A stretch of 8,699 nt of DNA from Ruixingdingia sedimenti. GTDB taxonomy: Bacteria > Pseudomonadota > Alphaproteobacteria > Rhodobacterales > Rhodobacteraceae. The notes beneath the pieces are model-generated. The model made no database searches. It saw nothing but the letters and a program-made list of their open reading frames with translations, and was not told where the DNA came from. Positions 7,547 through 8,699 of this stretch are shown piece after piece. Every line of letters starts with the position of its first letter. Within the stretch, counting starts at the first letter, position 1. The DNA is taken from contig NZ_JAVKPH010000066.1 of assembly GCF_031432425.1 (NCBI RefSeq), positions 1 through 8,699 of the forward strand. The letters are read 5' to 3'. The translations under genes were made by a program, and so were the position numbers.

Positions 7547-7550
7547 AACC
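7547..7550. repeat. AACC target-site duplication, right copy
   Basis: Matches 6346-6349 across the IS. Deleting one copy with the element restores the codons Trp-Gly-Arg-Leu-Val-Ser-Val-Lys without any frameshift. Confidence 0.75.
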
Positions 7551-7977
7551 GACCCCAGCCACGACCGCTGCTGTCCGCGAAGGTCGCATTGACGTGCAAC
7601 GGGGTGCTGACGAAGACGGGCGCATCGGCTTCGTCGTCTGGCAAGGCGTAGACGCCGTCTGAAAACAGGGCATAGCCGTCAGGGATCGACCGCGCAGCTG
7701 GCGTCGTCGTTTGAGAGGGAACCGGCGGGGCCACCGAGGACTGCTCTTCAGCATCAGGCTCGTCACTGGTTTCTGTGTGCGTGCTCGCTTCGACCAGCTG
7801 AACTGGTTCTGTCACCGTGTCGGGGTCCGCAGATGGCGTCTCGACCGGCATGGACATCTCGGTCGCGGTGGCCTCTTCGATCGGTGCATCGTTCTCGACA
7901 TGCCGCGTGGGCAGGGGGAGATCTTCGAGCGAGATTTCGTCATCGGTCGAAGCGGAAATGTTGGTGTAAGCGTTCAT

Positions 7978-8623
7978 GGTCTTCTCCTGATGAGTGCCGG
8001 AAATTCGGCATGGCTGGTCTGTTCGCGGTCACTTGGACCGCGTTGGGAGAGGGCTTGGTTGAGAGGTTGCGGGGTAAGGCGACCGACCCGTGCTGCGCGC
8101 GCATGATTCAAGCCGTGTCGAGACAGCTCGATCCGGTTGGGTCAGCGATGTGCAGTGTTCAGGGACGGAAGGCGTTCAGCGTCAGGGCGATCTGTTTCGT
8201 ATCTGGATTGTCATAAGCTGCTCCGCGACCGGAGGTGTTGAGACGATAGGCGACGGCGCGGCACTGATTCGTGCTGGGCAAACCGACTAGTAAACACATT
8301 GCAAGCACTTGTCGCACGGCAAACTTCAGGAAATTCATAGCTCATAACCCATTGTCAAAAAATGATTTCTTGTCTAAATTTCGTGAGCGCGTGAGAAAAA
8401 TCCCGTCAGGAGCGCGTTTCGCGGCACCCGTGCGCGGCCGCCATAATGGCGAATCGTCACTCACCGAACAGCGTCTTCAGGTTACGCGTCCGTCGATCGA
8501 CCCCATGGTCATGCCGTTCCCGGATTTCCTGTCATAGCAGGCGCACGCTCATAGGTCGCCGTAGCGGGCTGCTGGCGGCATTCGTGGGCTTCGGCCACCC
8601 GAAACCAAAGGAAGGCATCAAAA
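7978..8623. other. Divergent intergenic region, 646 bp, no convincing gene
   Basis: This lies between the start of the leftward DUF927 gene and the interrupted rightward gene at 8623. Short plus-strand frames are open here (8090-8290, 8271-8537, 8446-8661), but none has a recognisable protein pattern or ribosome binding site, and no minus-strand frame of 60 codons exists. Positions about 8290-8400 are AT-rich compared with the rest and hold a promoter candidate. Small inverted repeats occur at 7995-8010 (TGCCG/CGGCA, in the DUF927 leader) and 8118-8131 (TCGAG/CTCGA). They are too short to call operators with confidence. Confidence 0.6.
8352..8380 (+). promoter_or_regulatory. Candidate sigma-70-type promoter for the lost rightward gene
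   Basis: TTGTCA (8352-8357) and TAAATT (8375-8380) are separated by 17 bp, matching the -35 box in 5 of 6 positions and the -10 box in 4 of 6, in the most AT-rich stretch of the intergenic region. It points toward the ribosome binding site at 8608-8615, leaving a leader of about 240 nt. The opposite strand of the same -35 box reads TTGACA, but without a good -10 at proper spacing. Alphaproteobacterial promoters are often degenerate, so this is only a candidate. Confidence 0.4.
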
Positions 8624-8661
8624 TGAACCGCGCCGGGTTTGCCGGAGGCTCCAACTCCTGA
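8608..8661 (+). pseudogene. Orphan ribosome binding site and start of an unknown gene cut off by the right IS
   Basis: AAGGAAGG (8608-8615) sits 7 nt before an ATG at 8623-8625. The A of this ATG is host DNA and the TG is the first two bases of the IS, so the IS has inserted exactly at, or a base or so from, the start of a rightward gene. The frame now reads MNRAGFAGGSNS and stops at 8659-8661, wholly within the IS end. The original product cannot be told. A small GGC-TTCG-GCC loop lies just upstream at 8587-8596. Confidence 0.5.
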
Positions 8662-8699
8662 GTAGGATGGAGCATCATGAGCAAGACGACGAACAAGTT
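8624..8699 (+). mobile_element. IS3-family-like insertion sequence, 5' end (right copy, reading out of the window)
   Basis: This is the second copy of the element seen at 1-77, in opposite orientation; 75 of 76 bases pair. The element starts TGAACCGCGCCGGG at 8624, and its transposase reads rightwards out of the window. The single difference (C at 8658) is silent in the short IS-borne frame, where either base gives Ser. The far end is not in the window, so completeness and target duplication are unknown. Confidence 0.75.
8677..8699 (+). CDS. Transposase orfA, first 7 codons only (right IS copy)
   Basis: The ATG at 8677 begins MSKTTNK, identical to the left copy, preceded by an AGGATGGAG Shine-Dalgarno-like stretch (8664-8672). 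The window ends within the eighth codon. Presumed helix-turn-helix OrfA of an IS3-family element, judged only from this start and the IS tip. Confidence 0.55.

Larger units (their letters stand above)
7510..7977 (-). pseudogene. DUF927-family ATPase, N-terminal part (gene split by an IS)
   Basis: This is the 5' piece of the gene that continues at 6349-4812. It starts at the ATG at 7977, with AGGAG at 7988-7984 six bases upstream. Residues 1 to about 95 are low-complexity and rich in Glu, Asp, Thr, Ser and Pro, probably a disordered leader. From about 98 the DUF927 domain begins with PDGYALFSDGVYALPDDEA, a VFVSTPLHVNATF strand region and GRGWGRLV. After codon 144 or 145 the reading frame enters the IS and adds ILPVVKGMRR before a stop. 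Joined to the C-terminal part it gives about 654 residues, near the normal size of a stand-alone DUF927 protein. The fragment lacks the ATPase motifs, so it should be non-functional. No Toprim or primase domain is visible. Confidence 0.85.

Noticed and set aside
8330..8358. Leftward promoter with a perfect TTGACA at 8358-8353
   Set aside because: The hexamers at 16-18 bp spacing on the minus strand do not resemble a -10 box; it is better explained as the complement of the rightward -35 element.
8271..8537. An 88-codon plus-strand frame in the intergenic region
   Set aside because: No ribosome binding site or recognisable protein pattern, and it spans the AT-rich promoter candidate.
7978..8623. 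tRNA gene, attachment site or CRISPR array in the intergenic region
   Set aside because: No tRNA arm pattern, no regularly spaced direct repeats and no integrase gene nearby were seen.
1..8699. Circular plasmid suggested by matching window ends
   Set aside because: The ends match as inverted repeats, not direct repeats, so they cannot be joined as an overlapping circle.

Overview
The window looks like an accessory, island-like segment from a high-GC alphaproteobacterium, most likely a member of the Rhodobacteraceae. This assignment is an inference from base composition, codon use and the style of the insertion sequences (IS); no ribosomal or housekeeping marker is present. Every block touches either restriction-modification (RM) or mobile DNA, and insertion sequences have broken genes at three places.

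Layout. (1) Positions 1-77 and 8624-8699 are the same 76-bp IS end in opposite orientations, with one mismatch. Both transposase starts point outwards, so the window is exactly the DNA between two inverted copies of one IS3-family-like element. (2) Positions 78-4682 hold a rightward three-gene type I RM block: hsdS, which has lost its 5' end to the left IS; a 204-aa HEPN-like protein; and an intact hsdR. The three reading frames overlap by 4 and 8 nt, so they form one translationally coupled unit. hsdM is not in the window. (3) A GC-rich hairpin and a palindrome separate hsdR from a convergent gene. (4) Positions 4812-7977 (minus strand) are one DUF927-family ATPase gene, split in two by a complete 1,197-bp IS3-family (IS407-like) element at 6350-7546. 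That element has a 4-bp AACC target duplication, a 14-bp perfect terminal repeat, and an orfA/orfB pair joined by a slippery heptamer plus a 10-bp stem-loop. Removing the IS and one AACC restores a continuous frame of about 654 codons. (5) Positions 7978-8623 are a divergent intergenic region with a good rightward promoter candidate and, at its far end, a strong ribosome binding site whose gene has been cut away at its start codon by the right-hand IS.

Function. As seen here, HsdR has the nuclease and motor motifs needed for ATP-dependent cleavage but no intact specificity subunit and no visible methylase. Unless the missing hsdS part or another HsdS/HsdM exists elsewhere, the RM system is inactive. 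The DUF927 gene is also inactivated. The most interesting items are the HEPN-like gene embedded between hsdS and hsdR, and the possibility that the 8.5-kb segment has been, or can be, inverted by recombination between the two flanking IS copies. Matching IS ends at both window edges would also be expected if this is a short-read contig that stopped at a repeat.
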